DNA of 64,000 bases from Terebella lapidaria (Eukaryota > Annelida > Polychaeta > Terebellida > Terebellidae). Of the stretch, positions 33,901-47,730 are shown piece after piece. The position numbers and the translations under genes are program-made. The stretch covers positions 28,007,950 through 28,071,949 of the forward strand of contig OX424569.1 in assembly GCA_949152475.1 (NCBI GenBank), given 5' to 3'. The notes below the pieces were generated by a model. That model was not told the DNA's origin. It worked only from the letters and a program-made list of their open reading frames with translations, and did not search any database. Positions within the stretch are counted from its first letter, which is position 1. Each line of letters opens with the position of its first letter.

Positions 33901-36900
33901 CAAAACGAATAGTGACTTGATTTGGGACAAAAAAAAATTTTTTCGCCGACCCGTCAAAAAATCAAAATAACCGCCACACGCAGACCGGCGATTCGAGGGC
34001 AACGAAACTTATACACGTCATAAAGGTACATGAGAGGAATGTTTTGAAACAAAAATCTCAAAACTGATCGGACAGTTTTTGAGAAAATGGCCATCAAAAA
34101 TCCAAAATTAGCCATTTTTCGACAAAAAAGGTCGTTTTGACTTTCCAAGGTCATTGAAGGTCAAATTCAAGGTCATCACTGAAACCGCAATATATGATTT
34201 GCCATTTGAATGTGCCAATACTTAGGCTCTATCTTCAAGTGTTCTATGAGTTTACTCTGCACAGCTCCCATTATGAAGGAAAATTGGGTGAAAGTCCAAA
34301 AAATTTTTCAATGGCCAAGAAAAAATTTTTTTTTTTTGCTGGAAATGGCTCAAAACGAATAGTGACTTGATTTGGGACAAAAAAAATTTTTTTCGCCGAC
34401 CCGTCAAAAAATCAAAATGGCCGCCACAAGCAGACCGGCGATTCAAGGGCAACGAAACTTATACACGTCATAAAGGTACATGAGAGGAATGTTTTGAAAC
34501 AAAAATCTCAAAACTGATCAGACAGTTTTTGAGAAAATGGCCTCCAAAGTCCAAAATTGGCAATTTTTCGTCAAAAATGGCCGCCAAATAGGCAAAAACG
34601 ATTCAATCAAAAAAATTTAAAAAAACGTCTTTAAATACTGGCCCAAGGTATGTTCTGACAAATTTATGGGGAAATTCATCATGTCAAAAAAAAGTTACAA
34701 ACCCGGACGGACGACGGACGGCGGACGGACGAAATACCACGACAATAGCTTATCGGCCCAAAGGGCCTACTGGGTTTCTACTGGGTTTCACACACATACC
34801 TTGAAAGCAAACTCTCCAGAGTAATCATACATCCCGCAGGAGTGCATGAGCGATAGCGCGTTACGGACAGCTACTGGCTCCAAAACCTTCTCGCCGGTGA
34901 TAGGACAGATCCCACCATTCGCGAGGGTAGAGGCGAGAACCGCGCCAGACTCACAGTCTATCTCAATAGAGCACATCTGTAGGGGGCGGCAGTTGGTAAA
35001 GAAAATTTCATCATTGGAGCCATTTCTAGTTGTATTATGTGATCAGTAATTTATAGTGGTATATTTACGTGTATATATTTGTATGTTGGCACTTTTGTTG
35101 ATTTGTATCACATAGAAGTTTACTGTATTCGAAGTATTGTTAGGTGTTTTTACAGTCTTTCTCTTTGTATGTTTCGATTCCACAGAAAGGTGTGAATTTT
35201 AGTACCCATGTAGCAAACACAACTTTGGTAAAATATCATATAAGTACCACAGTAACCTCGAAGTGAAAATGAACTTACTTGGAAGTAGAAATCCATCGTT
35301 TCCTCCAAGTTCATACCCTCCGGGAAACACTGTAAGGCATGATGAAAAGAAATAATGAATTATTCAAATTAATCTCCATGTCGATGTGTCGCAAGCGATT
35401 CTACAATGTTATTTGCCCATAAAATGGAATAAATGAAAATAATTATACTGCTATCAGAATTTTACCTTGTTTTCTCGCAAGTAGTAGGCTAAAGCAAAGT
35501 TCCTGTCTGCAGTCTCACGTTCCGATAAAAATCTGCGATGACAACCATGCAATATCTCGTTGAACATGAGATCAAGTTCTGCATATTTAAGATATTTGTG
35601 TCCAGAATACTTCGGGATATTGACTGAGAATCGAACAACTCACACAGAATTGTTGAAGCCAATAAATTCACCCCCGGCCATTTTCTTCAACTGAGTGCTC
35701 ACCTGAAAGTACGAAGTTCAGTGGTTTAATAAAAATAGCTTGCACCAGATACACTATACTGCACCGGAAGGTCTGGAAGCTGAATGCCACATTATTTGAC
35801 TTTGCGAGGATACACGCTTCTTTATTTTGATTTAAATTTTTACAGCAATTTCAAGTACAAACTTGCACGTATATTTACATGTTCGCACAAATTGAGCATC
35901 ACACTGATATTTAGTGTGTGACAACATAAAGAAAACATGCACATATGAATTCTCTTTAAATATGTTACATTTTGGATCAAATTCCTTCATCACACTGAAA
36001 TAAATTTGCATAACATCAATTGATTCATTCGTAACACTAAACAATGTTAATTACTAATAAATCATTACACAAAAAATACAAATTATCACAGAAAACATGT
36101 CACTTACATAATCAAAACGATCGGCCAGTGACAGCCCACTCTTCAGTAGAGATGATATGACAATAGCCCCAGCGTTGATCAGTGGATTATGGGGCTTGGC
36201 TGTGTGGAATATTGACAAAAATATACTCTGCAATATGTCTGAGAAGGACTTTCAAACATAAAAAAATTACCGGTACTCTTTCCATAGTGTACCAGCAATT
36301 TTTGTAAATATTTTGTTAAAATCATGATAATAGAACGCAAATTTAGCAGTAAACTTTTTTATGATTGTGCATTTGGCATGAGATCTGCCTTCGAAAAGTA
36401 TGCCTACTTGAAAATTTATAGTAAACAACTGGAAAATTGCTTGAATATAGGGTGACTGATCCAGTATCTTTGAATAATTCAAAATCTGAGCGGTCAAGAT
36501 CATCCATACCTCCATGTCCAAGGGTGATGTGGTTGAAGGAGTGACCGCTCGGCTCATGACCTACATAGTCATGCACGACGGACACGCCTAACTCGTGGGT
36601 AGCCAGCGCATAGCAGTACGGTTTACAGGCCGACTGGATGGAGAACGGAACTTTAGCATCGCCCATCGAGTGCCTGCAGAGAGAATGTTTAATTCGTTCA
36701 AGTATAAAAGGTTGCAAGAACATTGCTTATACATATATATATATATATAGAAGTTGTGTATAAAGTACAAATTAACCCTCCTACCCTGTCAAGGTTGATT
36801 TTACAGTAGAGCATTTAGTTGACAGGTTTATGATATTAGTTACAAAGTGAACATTTCATACCATTGTCAATTAATTTTTGAGAGAGGGTTTTCTTTTTCA

Positions 36901-38978
36901 AATGATGCAGGAAAATACACTTCACTGTTCTTTTATAATGAACTATAAATAATATCTGGTCACAGGAAAACAATTTCAGTTACCTCTGCCCATCCGTGGT
37001 GCACACAGACATTCCCCACAGATCTGGGCTATAGCGGGACAGCTGGGGAATATAGCTGGCAACCTGAGAAAAAAATATTATAACATATATTCAAAATAGT
37101 CTAAAATTTTTGAGTATATATTTCATATAAAATACTATCATAAATGATGAAATCAAACCATATAACTGATTATTTTCTCTCATAAAATGCAGTTAGAATT
37201 TAGTTTTGATACTTTCATAAACACAAAAAGTCAAACCAGTTTAGTTACCATTAACAATTTTTTTCATTGAATTACTTCATCATTTCACATGTACACCAGC
37301 AGTTGCCATGACTACATACCACCCCATGTCGCTGACTGAAGCACCGCCAGTAGATATCATCGATGGTTTCTTTGAACTCGGCCCACTCCGGGATGATGAC
37401 GTTGGTCGTGTAAGCCTTCTGGATAAAGTCTATGTTGTCACGGATACATCTGTAAACAAACACAGTTGGATATCTTGTACCCAGTAGCTCAAAAACCGTA
37501 TTCACATGTTTTTGCCTTTATCTTTACTTAAGATAAGACTGGTTGCTTTTTGCAGAGAAGACGAGGTTTATTCGAAGGAAAGTCTCACTCACAGGCTATT
37601 TTACATAATAAATTGATCTTTTGGAAATTCAGAGTTATTATAGACAGGGAAGTCTTGTAAAGGAGGAGTCTTATCTAACAGGGATCAATGTAGCCTATAC
37701 ATGTAGGTACCAAATCAACTTTAGACACTATAGAAACCAGATCTTTATAGACTTAAGGATACATGTCGTGTGAAGGATAATTCTGGACATATGCTGGACA
37801 CAATAACCTATCTGACAGCCCACTGACTCAGAGAATGTTTCCTGATCGAGAAGTAACTCCTTGCTTCCAAACTCGCTGTCGCCGAGAGCCGCGGTCTGGA
37901 GTTCTCTTAACTTGGAGGCCGTCTCCTGAAAGCGGGGGTCCGAGGCCCGCATGCCAACCCCTTGCATGCCCTAGGTGCAGAAACACATGAAGTCACGAAC
38001 ATGACAATATATCCAGTAATATTTACATGTGTGGATGGATGTATTCTTTATCATACTCATGATGTTAGCAAAAGGTATAAATATTACAATTCTCAGAAGG
38101 TGTTGGGTAAATTGTGAATAAATACATGTAAATATGCAAAGCTTTTTTATCATCCATTTCGAAGGTAGGACCAATTTAAAATAGGAACTTATTTTAAGTT
38201 CAATGAGCAACTGGTACAGATTTGGGCGATATGAATGCTTTCCAACTTACAGACATGAACCGAGAAACAGACACTTTGTCTTGTTCATTTCTCAGCACAT
38301 CAAATAAATGGTCCTCGAAAGCCTTGTATGAAAGCTTGTGATCCCTGCAACGTAAAAGACAATTCAAATTGTACAGATCTGATTCAATTTTTTCTTTATT
38401 TCATATCAGACAACATAAATACCGTATTTGGTCCTAACAGTAGCACGGCGAGCCAAAGCAAGACATCCTCAAAAATGAAGTCAAACTTGAGGTAAAATTT
38501 AAGAAAATCACTGTTCAACTAATATACCTATAGCCTTAAATCCCCTTTATAATGATTCGAATAGCATGAATGTGTGGATTGGAACACTCCAAGATCTTAT
38601 TAGAACGATATGAAGTGTATTATAAGGTTACAAATATCGAACATTGTTAGGCAAAAGAGGGGGGCGTGCCACTATTAGGACCAATACGGTAGTGTGTGTG
38701 ACATACAGCTAGGCCCACATGTTTAATGACATGAAAACCAAATGCACTTACAAAGTTAACTCCAGATTTTGCAGTTCATTCCAGACTTTTGTGCCATGAA
38801 TCTGATTTCCACTTTCCGAACCGCTCTGGCAAAAATGGCTGGACCAAGTTCCAAATCCAACTGAAGATGCATGTCCCTTATATTTATGATGTATACTCAA
38901 AGGGATGGTATATTTTGGCAATTGGGGAAGTCCATTTCTCCAAATGATTCTCAGGGTTTGTTGACCGAGACGCTGCAT
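30918..38978 (-). CDS. GLS: Mitochondrial glutaminase, kidney-type (15 coding exons)
   Basis: Converts glutamine to glutamate and ammonia in mitochondria. Exons in gene order: 38752-38978, 38251-38344, 37828-37970, 37320-37449, 36984-37063, 36510-36673, 36108-36199, 35644-35702, 35466-35532, 35279-35329, 34800-34976, 32677-32808, 32192-32349, 31426-31566, 30918-30996. They sum to 1794 bp (597 aa) and every phase fits. The N-terminus is arginine-rich without early acidic residues, as in a mitochondrial presequence. The serine-dependent beta-lactamase-like site is complete: Y202, S239-x-x-K242, N288, E334, N341, Y367, Y419, V437, all 47 below the human numbering. Ankyrin repeats follow from about 525. 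The weakest splice site is the exon 3 donor (GTCAGT). The start ATG at 38978 is the first in that frame's presequence; an earlier non-coding exon is possible. Confidence 0.95.
33280..34775. mobile_element. Foldback-family element (family II, right end) in a glutaminase intron
   Basis: Three successive copies of a block with 'gaaaatggccatcaaaaatcc', 'aaggtcattgaaggtcaaat' and 'tttcccatttgaatgtgcc' are followed by a GGAC-rich tract ('ggacggacgacggacgg') and the hairpin 'cttatcggcccaaagggcc'. It lies in the intron between exons 11 and 12, and its hairpin ends about 30 bp from the exon 11 splice donor. Confidence 0.75.
38420..38691. mobile_element. TA-flanked MITE in glutaminase intron 1
   Basis: Ends are TACCGTATTTGGTCCTAA and, inverted, TACCGTATTGGTCCTAA, continuing with mismatches for about 10 more bases. 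The 272 bp length, lack of coding and TA flanks suit a Tc1/mariner-type MITE. Confidence 0.7.
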
Positions 38979-40052
38979 ATCCCAAGTTCACGAAAACCGC
39001 AGTTCGCAATGTATGAATTTTAACTGGGTCAATGTTTTTGTACGAAATGAACCATGTATATTTGGATGTAAATAAATATAACCGTTCTATGGTCACTGGC
39101 TTGACATTATCACGCTGTTCTAGATCCTATATTCATCCACAGACCTTTCCACAAAAAGTCTTTTCCAAAATATATCGAAAACCTGGAGAAATTCGCCGGA
39201 ATTCCGCATCAAAACATACAAGGCATGTTCGTCAGCGCGCGGATTCTGATGAAGTCGATTTTGACTTTAGGGGCCGTTTCAAAATCAGCTACGGCCGGCT
39301 GACTAGCTATATCATCACTCAAAATTTATATGCCGTACGATTATTATTATATTCAAGTAGACTCTATTCAGTAGGTATATGCACTGAGTGAAAAAGGAGA
39401 GACCCCACATGTAGGTCTAGGTTATATTGCTAATAGATCTAGCACAACGGAAGTCCACTGTTCCGTGGTCGGGGTCCAGTAACCATGGTGATCTGCTGTG
39501 CTCGGTCATGCGTTAATTAGGCTACGTTGTCAATGTGCACGTGAGTGTGACTTACAAGTATGATTGATTAGGCCTAGGTACTGCTAGGGTCAACATTGCG
39601 CATGTACCTGCAAGTTAATTCCTGTGTCCGATTAGGCATACCCGGTTCTGTGTGATTGTAAAAATATTCCAGTGCTATTTAATAGTGTGCTATGCAAGTT
39701 ATAGATTCCTGTTTTCGATCAAGCAGATCCAGTTGTAGCATTGTAAAACTATTCCAGGACTAGGCCTATTAATGGTGTATTACCACGAATCATCCGTGTG
39801 GGAGGAAAAATTCGGCTATGTTTCCAAAGTTAGTATGATTGGAGCATGCAATCATAGGCTACCAAGTCTTTTTAGCGATCGAAATGACCTACTTTTTTTT
39901 TTTTTCTTCTTCTTCTCTCTACTGTTGTTTTTATATCGGCCTTCTAAACAGTTCCATGAATTTAACAACTCTGACATGAATTCAACTTTTGATTTCTCAG
40001 TAAAAAAATCTTTTCACAAAACATCTACAGCAAGATCAAACACGTAGGGGCC
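38979..40052. other. Upstream region of glutaminase
   Basis: Contains the presumed promoter of the minus-strand glutaminase gene; no TATA box stands out. A T/TTC-rich run is at about 39893-39915. No other gene is seen. Confidence 0.4.
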
Positions 40053-40661
40053 TACCGTATTGATCCGCATATAGGCGCATGCGCCTATAAATGAATATGC
40101 GCCTATATTCGAATATAGGCGCATGCGCCTATAATTGAGACACTTTATATTTTTCCTGCCGGAAACAAATATTCACATATGTCATCGGAAAAACAATGAG
40201 CACGTGCATGGAATGGATCTCAATTTAGAAAAAAATGTCTGTTGCTGTGTTACACAGTGCCGTTCGCGGGGTACATGAGAACAGAATGTTTCCTCCTAGA
40301 CATATGCAGATGGTACTGGCGCCCGATAATATGTAAAGCTACAGACACGCTGTTAGTGTGCTTGACCTATCACGTGATATCATTTCACTATGATATCACT
40401 TGATAAACTGGGATAGATAACCGTTTGATACATATTTGGCAGTAAAAATGTAAATATACTTTATTTTAATATAAAAATCTGTGTGATTTGGAGGCCTTTG
40501 GGGGTGCATCTATGCGTGAATATTGGGGGTGCGCCTATAATTGAATATTGGGGTGCGCCTATATTCGAATATAGGCGCATGCGCCTCTAAGTGAGACAGT
40601 TTATTTTTCAACCGCACTGGAAAATATGCAATAACTCGCATATAGGCGGATCAATACGGTA
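40053..40661. mobile_element. 609 bp TA-flanked MITE with nested palindromes
   Basis: The ends TACCGTATTGATCCGC and their exact inverted copy are flanked by TA. The interior has several palindromes: a perfect 28 bp one centred at 40110/40111 (gcgcctatattc and its complement), repeated near 40555, and 'ggcgcatgcgcc'. The CCGTATT terminus is shared with the MITE in glutaminase intron 1. Confidence 0.8.
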
Positions 40662-41243
40662 CAGGGGTGTAGGCCAACAAATCACCACTCGAAAGCATAT
40701 ATTTATCAATGTGTTTTTTTTTTCAATATAAAATCGGAATCGATCCTCAATTGGCCTCTAATTAGGGTTTCATTTTCAACATCCGACGTGGCCTCTTTGA
40801 CTAACTTCACCTTAAAGATGCTAAACTCAGTGGTATTCGCAACCAAAGTAAACCGTTTCCGAGAAAGGCCTGAGGGAATTTTGAGACGGTCCCGATTGAC
40901 CTTGACTTTGGCGAACTTGTGGGCCTGGCAAGTCTAGAACGAATAGACCAATCAGCGCACTTATTTGTGTGGGCGTGTCGCCAAATGGTGCATTTTTGAA
41001 TTAGCGGAGTGCAGATTTTATCGATTTCTATGCAATGGTGTGCATTGACCCCAGGGCCACATACATGCGATGTAAACATGTAATTTACATGGAAAGGAAG
41101 TAGGAAACATGTGAGCAAATTTCAAAATATACTGGTCAACAGAAACAACTCGCCAGAATGAAACCCGTCAGCTAGCCCACATTTGAAGATACGATCTACC
41201 GATAATGGGTATTGATTCGGATGGTCCCATATAATAATCCAGG

Positions 41244-44086
41244 ATGAATATTGCAAAATGGGATAAATTACACGACATTTTCGCCGTTGAAACCAGTGAT
41301 GTGTCCCTCGATTCACTCATTGCACAAGAGCGAAAGGGCAGAGAAAGGACACGCGCGTTAATCAGTCAACTGAAAGATGTCATCCACAAACACAAAATCG
41401 TGGTATTTCGCAAACAAGGAGTGTTATCGGATGCACAACAGGTTGAAATCAGCCAATGGTTCGGAGAAATAGAGGATGCTGGTTTTGAGCAACATCCCAA
41501 GACGTCGCATCGTGGATTGTTGCTGGTTTCAAACGATGAGAATGAGGGTTTCAGAGATTTTGGAACCTCCGGGTTTCATGTAGACGGATCATTCATGGAG
41601 ATGCCAAACAGCCATTCAATTTATCACATCATCCGCTGCCCAAAGAAAGGCGGAACAGGTCGGTTATTGCCATCGATGTTTGCTGGTTTGCATTATGATA
41701 ATATTGGTTTCAAACAGAATACAAAGAAAACGTTATGAATACTGGGTATATCATAACACACTACCTTTAAATTTTGCATTAAATTTAACATTTAGCCTCA
41801 TGACAAAAAGTTCTCTTGCATTGCCTATATAACGTGGCAAGGAGCAATATACACGTAGTGTTTGTCCAGTAGCCAATTGGGCTCCTGTACAGGATGTGGA
41901 CAGGAAGTGTTCTGGGGCCCAATATTAATAGATATACTAGAGGGCCAAGTTGTACGATACAGCTTGAAATCTGAATAATTTTCAAGCCACATAATGAATG
42001 AAGTTGCCAGAGCAGTGAGTGTACGTGTGATATTCGTTCGATAAAAAACCAATGACGACTACCGTAACGTCAGGTGATATCAGAGTAGTGACTACCGTAA
42101 CGCGAACGGCCGACTACCGTAACGTTACAAACCACGCATGTTGACTTTGTTGAATCTATAGCAGTTATCTGGTTATAGCTCTCGTAGTTTGAAATGTTGT
42201 GGTCAAAGCAATGTTTTAGTGTAATGAATATGCAAACATCCGAATTTTCAAGTTGTCACTGCAAAATAGGCATAGGTTTCATGTGTGTCAATTTGATTTG
42301 TAGATCATTGCAGCAGCTTTCACAGCGGACGGTTTGAATGTAGTTATTATTTTGTATTATATATATTTGTACTATATTATTTTCATTGGTCGTGTTGTTC
42401 GTATTGGACAAATAGTGAGAACTTACGCTGAATGTTATGGTGACACATACACTGGGTTTTATTAGTAATCACAGTGGAATATTTCTTGTATGGGCATTGA
42501 GCAGTTCTTAATTTGAAATGCAATATCTGTGATCCATGTACACGTTTAATTTGAGCACCGATGTGAATCAAATATCTTATTTATAACCTTTATTTCTACG
42601 CGAGAAGATACAAAGAGGATGGTCCCTGGTTGTCAGTGGTGTACCACTGAGCACTGAGCTTAATCTGTAAAAATATCAATGTTTATTTTTGAATTTATTT
42701 CCAAAAGAGAAGCGGTAGCCGTGGAGGGGTCTTTGTTAACTTTGGACAGCCTTGAACCGGCATTGACCAGCACACCCAGTTCATAACTCCTGATGCCCTG
42801 TAAGCGATGTTTGGGAATATATTTTCAAATTTCCTCAACTGTTCGTTCCAGCATTCGTGTCCTTATCTGACGTCTGTACGCGCCTGTTGCCACGACAACT
42901 AGCGAAGTGGGAGCGCCTCTGGTTGCTGAAGACTTTCAAACGTATCCGAGGATACACTGACAGTCCGGGCTATGTGATACACCCGCTCGTGTACAGCCAC
43001 CCCGTCACCCAGGAACCGGTTAGTACACGTGGTCCATTTATGCCAAAGGTCTCTATCCGAATGGCGAAATGTGTGTCCTTAACAAAACGGACACACAAAA
43101 AAGAGTAAATTGTGCAAAATTAAATAATCTCTTCTCACCAAACCAACGTGTAATGTAAAAGGGACATGTATCATGAATACATACTGTAATACATTTAGGA
43201 GAAGAATATTTCTAGTACATTTGATTGTACCTTCATGTCAGGATAAAGTTGAGTGTGAAAATATGCCGAGCATTCCCTGATCCATCATTGATATCAATAT
43301 GATTTGGAAGGAGCATGCGCGCATGTGAACTATTGAGAATGACAAAACGAATTATCTGAAATCTGAACTCCTTTGCTTCCAGACCCTCTGTATTCACCAG
43401 GGCAAGACAAGTCGGTTCATCTGGGACTGGGGTCTTAGCGTAGCTCGGTGGTCATCTAGGGAGGAGACCGCTGAAATTGTGGAGGAAATTGACCAGGAAC
43501 TGTCAAAGGACGGGAATATGTGTCAGTACCACCACCAGGTCAGCATTGATCGAATTCTCTTCAGTGAAATAATGTACACGTAAAATAATGTGCGTAATAA
43601 TTTATCCGTTCACATGCAGTTCGTAGGATTTCAAATACTTGAGAGATTCCTCTTTGATTCTGTGATGCAATAGCCCAGCAACTGAATAGAAATAGAGACA
43701 ACTTCATCATAACATGTTAATTTCATGGTATAACATTACAATATTGTAATGTCCTTATTTTCTCATTATTGTCCTTGCAGTGGGAGGCTGGAGATTTTAT
43801 CATCACAGATAACTTGGCTGTTGCTCACATGGCTCTTCCCGACACGCAGCTCCCTCCCTCTGAAGTGGGGCTGCGAGTCATGCGCAGAGCGGTTTTGAAA
43901 GGAACGAACCGGCCTTGGAAGGACTCATTCGCTGCGTTTAAAAATTATTTGCATCATGGTGACGTGAAAGATGTTAATTTTGATGATATTGAGGTGGAAA
44001 GTGACGATGTCGTGAGAGAACACAGCTTTGGGGACGAGAAAACGTTGAGAAAAATAAAACATGCATTGGATGTTTCAGCGTCTTGA
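41244..44086 (+). CDS. TauD/TfdA-type Fe(II)/2-oxoglutarate dioxygenase, 4 exons
   Basis: Exons 41244-41658, 42852-43018, 43383-43538 and 43781-44086 total 1044 bp (347 aa) with consistent phases and GT/AG boundaries. The first motif FHVDGSF supplies the iron ligands H112 and D114. The second histidine is H262 in DNLAVAHMA. A 2-oxoglutarate-binding arginine lies within GLRVMRR (278-282). The early phrase VVFRKQGVLSDAQQ is typical of TauD. The substrate cannot be read from sequence; taurine or another sulfonate is only the family archetype. I end exon 1 at 41658 rather than reading on to 41738, because the splice restores the family's GGT-x-F phrase. No mitochondrial or secretory signal is evident. 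Confidence 0.9.
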
Positions 44087-45100
44087 CAAAATGTCGATTT
44101 AGGTAGTCTATGGTGTATTGTACGTCATGGTGGATTCGTGTTATGATTGTATTTCCAAAACCTGATTGGTAGTAAATTATTTAAATTATATCTTACGTTA
44201 TCATTTTTCTCACTCGCACATTTATTTATTCGGGGGAGGGGTGTGGTATATGAGCGATTCCGATCTGATCTTCTGGTGAAATTTTAATCGACCTTGAAGC
44301 ATTCACATAGGATATGAGAAATGACTCGAAGGGAATTAAATAAACAATATAAGCACATATATGTAGACATATATTGTCTTATATTATAAACATGTACATA
44401 ATTTTGCAAGTGTCTAACAAATGTGTCTACATGACATTGGGCTCTATACTGAAACATGTTTTAGGAAAATAAGCTTTTGTTTTGATTTGATCATATAGGA
44501 CGTCATATAAAGCACATCATCAATTTCCTTATCATGATCCAGGCCTCAGAAGATCTTGAATGCTCAAACATGAAGTTATCGGCTCTACCTCAAAATGTTT
44601 TCAAAATGGCAGTGGTGTGCAAAACAAAATTTGAGGTTGTACGTTGGTACCATTGAACTATAGATGATTCTGATAACTACATTTACATGTATTTACATGC
44701 TATTTATTTGTTTACATGTATGTCAACTGAGTCGATCGTTGGATGCACAGATCCTTGTAAATCAAATTTGGGTTTGCATTATGAATACGTCATTCACTTT
44801 GACATTGTATTCAGCTTTAGAGAAAGTTATTTGGGGTATGACTCTGTTTAGTGTATATGATTTTGACATTTTAAAAAATGTTAAAGTTTTTCATGGAGAA
44901 CGGCAGGATTTTAAATTGTATTATTTAAATTGAAAGGGTCCACATTATAATGAATAACTAAATAATAGATAATATTACGCAGTTAATATGATAAATTGTC
45001 GATAGTTTAAATGACATTGACAGATTTCTATGGAATGCGGCAGGAATTTATGTTTGGTTATTTAAATTGACAGGGCCCAAAACACGATGAACGAGACAAT
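44087..45100. other. Intergenic DNA after the dioxygenase gene
   Basis: AT-rich; nothing beyond the presumed 3' UTR is recognised. Confidence 0.4.
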
Positions 45101-45104
45101 CAGA

Positions 45105-46112
45105 GATTGCAGACCCTCGCCCTTCAGATTTAGTCACTAAAATTAGGCGATAATTGAGAGTTTTGGTCTTAAGACCATCGGTTGTACGCCATACGATTGG
45201 GAATTGGCCAAAGAAAAATACAAAAATAGGTTGAACATTTAATATTGATTAGAACCGGAGTTATAGCGAAATTTGAAAGGGACTGAGCCATTACCATAGC
45301 ACTCCAGCCCTATAAATTTCAAATCTATCGGACCGTTTGCCTTTGAGTTATGAGCGCAGACATTCGCACTGAAACGTCGCTGGCCAAAAATAACCGAAAT
45401 CGTGACCACCAATTTTTCGACATCTGGCGATAATGGAGAGTTTTCGTCGTACGACCATCGGTCGTACACCAAACGATCGGGAATTGGCCAAAGAAAAATA
45501 CAAATATAGTTGGAAAAATTAATATCAAATAGAACCGGAGTTAGAGCCAATTATGTGATTTTCTTTTTTCCGTTGCCTTGGCAACCGTTTTCATCCGATT
45601 TTGGCAAAATTCTGAAGGGAATGAGCCAGCACCATAGCACTCTGGCCCTATAAATTTCAAATCGATCGGGCAGTTTGCCTTTGAGTTATGAGCGCAGACA
45701 TTTGCACTGAAACGTCGCTGGCCAAAAAAAATTGAAACCGTGACCCCCAATTTTTCGACATCGGGCGATAATGGAGAGTTTTGGTCGTACGACCACGGGC
45801 CATATATCAGATGATCAGGAATTGGCCATAGAAAAATACAAAATTAGTTAGAAAAATTTATCTTGAATAGAACCGGAGTTAATGTCAATTATTGATTTTT
45901 ACATTTTCCGTTGCCATGGCAACAGTTCTTGTCCGATTTTGACCAGATTTGAGGAGGACCGAGCCACTGAGATACCGCTTCATCCCTATAAGTTTCATGT
46001 TGATCGGACCATTCCCCTTTGAGATATGCGCGCGGACAGACAGACAAACAAACAGACATACAAACGGACAGACCCAATTGCAATACCCTCTGCCCCTATC
46101 GGGGCGAGGGTA
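45105..46112. repeat. Tandem dispersed repeat, about three units of 280-340 bp
   Basis: Units share 'ggccaaagaaaaatacaaa' (near 45207, 45486 and 45825), 'gagcgcagacattt', 'gaaacgtcgctggcc' and 'cgataatggagagtttt'. The right end is an ACAGAC/AAACAGAC-rich tract and 'accctctgcccctatcgggg', and the left end begins 'cagaccctcgccc'. Short frames in it are not genes. Confidence 0.7.
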
Positions 46113-47730
46113 ATAACTAATAATAATTAATATTGCGCAGTTTATACGAGGAATTTTCGAATGTTTAAATGGCATTTTCAAAAACTTCAAATGCCAAGTG
46201 ATCCGTTCCCATCCGTCAAAACGCTACACCGGCGCCCTCGCGGCATGTAATACAGAATAGCATTGATTTGTCGATGTACCTAATGTTTCAACAGTTGCAA
46301 CTTTGTTTTCTAAATAGTTTCCCAAATCTTTGTCTTGCTTTTTCCTCTCTGTGTTATCGCTTGCGTCCATCGTCTAGCCGTCCGTTTGTACCGTTCCGAG
46401 ACTCCAGACACTGAACATCCCCCTTCCTCGCAGTTTCTCGATCTACCCTACTTTCCCCTGTGCACATGTTGCGGCAACTACAATAACAATACTTCCCGCA
46501 TTCAAACAGCACCTCCCCTACCTTTCCCCCCATCAGTTCACTGCAATATTCCATTCCTCCCGCAATTCCAAAGCCATGACAGTTTGCTCCCCTAACACAT
46601 GAAGCACTGAACACGAACTATCCATGTCTATGCGCTTTGCCGATCGTGTATAACTCGTAAATACTAATTGACATTTGCTCGGTGTATTCCGGAAATAAAC
46701 CGCTCAATAGGCTTGCAACAATGGGATATAGGGAAAACAGGCTTTTTTCCCTCGTCCTATTTTTGTTTTGCTTTGTGTTATGCGAACTTTCCGGGATTTT
46801 GCGGTTATTCAACCATTTTCCTCTTTTTGAACTGACCAGGTTTTGTTTTGCCAGCAAACATGTAACACTTCTTTAATAAGTTTTTGTTTATATTATTTCT
46901 ACATTTTTATCGCCGTGTTATTATAACTTACTTCCATTTCTATCCGAATATATCCAATACCTTTTGGGTGTTTACTGAGTTTGCTAAATAACTTTTTGTT
47001 CCGCTCGTTCGAAAGTCGGGCTTACATGTATAAACGAATTACAGACATGCGCGAGGCGTGTGCTATTCTTTCATTCTATCATATAGAAATACAAATTGTA
47101 TGCTATTTTTTTAATACCATTACATCAAAATGTAAAAAAAGAATTCCAAACATTTTCCAAAACAAGATACTCCACATGACCACGCATGCATGATGAATAT
47201 AATATTATGGGATAATATGAATAGCATAAAAGTATAGTTATTTCATTATTCATAAAGAAAATCGCTTCAAAAATTTGCATAGATATAACTTGCAAACAGC
47301 AAATTCAGAACTTGAGATCGAAGTTTAAATATTTTCGAGGTAGTATTTTTTTCTTTTATAAAACAACAACCATATATTCCATGTACGATTAAAGAGTGTA
47401 AACATGATTTGTTGTTTATCCGTTAATTGGTAAACAGACTTTCTTGCCTAGGTTTGTATGTCAACAACAGATGTAGCTTTTATATATATATAGAGATAGT
47501 TCAGTGGGTACAACATATACTTATGTATCGGCCACATTCCGGAAATTTCGGCAATATGCTCATGTACATACAGTCGTTAGATTCCCAACAAAATCATATC
47601 AAATGTGAAATATGTTTATTATGTGACATATGATGACTTAAAACCAAAACAAAAGAAACAAAATTGTATGAATGAAACATTCATGGGAACAACAAAAAAC
47701 AAGTCGCAACAGTCTGTTTTTGGCACCGAA
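46113..47730. other. Intergenic AT-rich DNA
   Basis: No gene is supported. It probably includes the 3' UTR of the minus-strand PP1 subunit gene. Confidence 0.4.
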
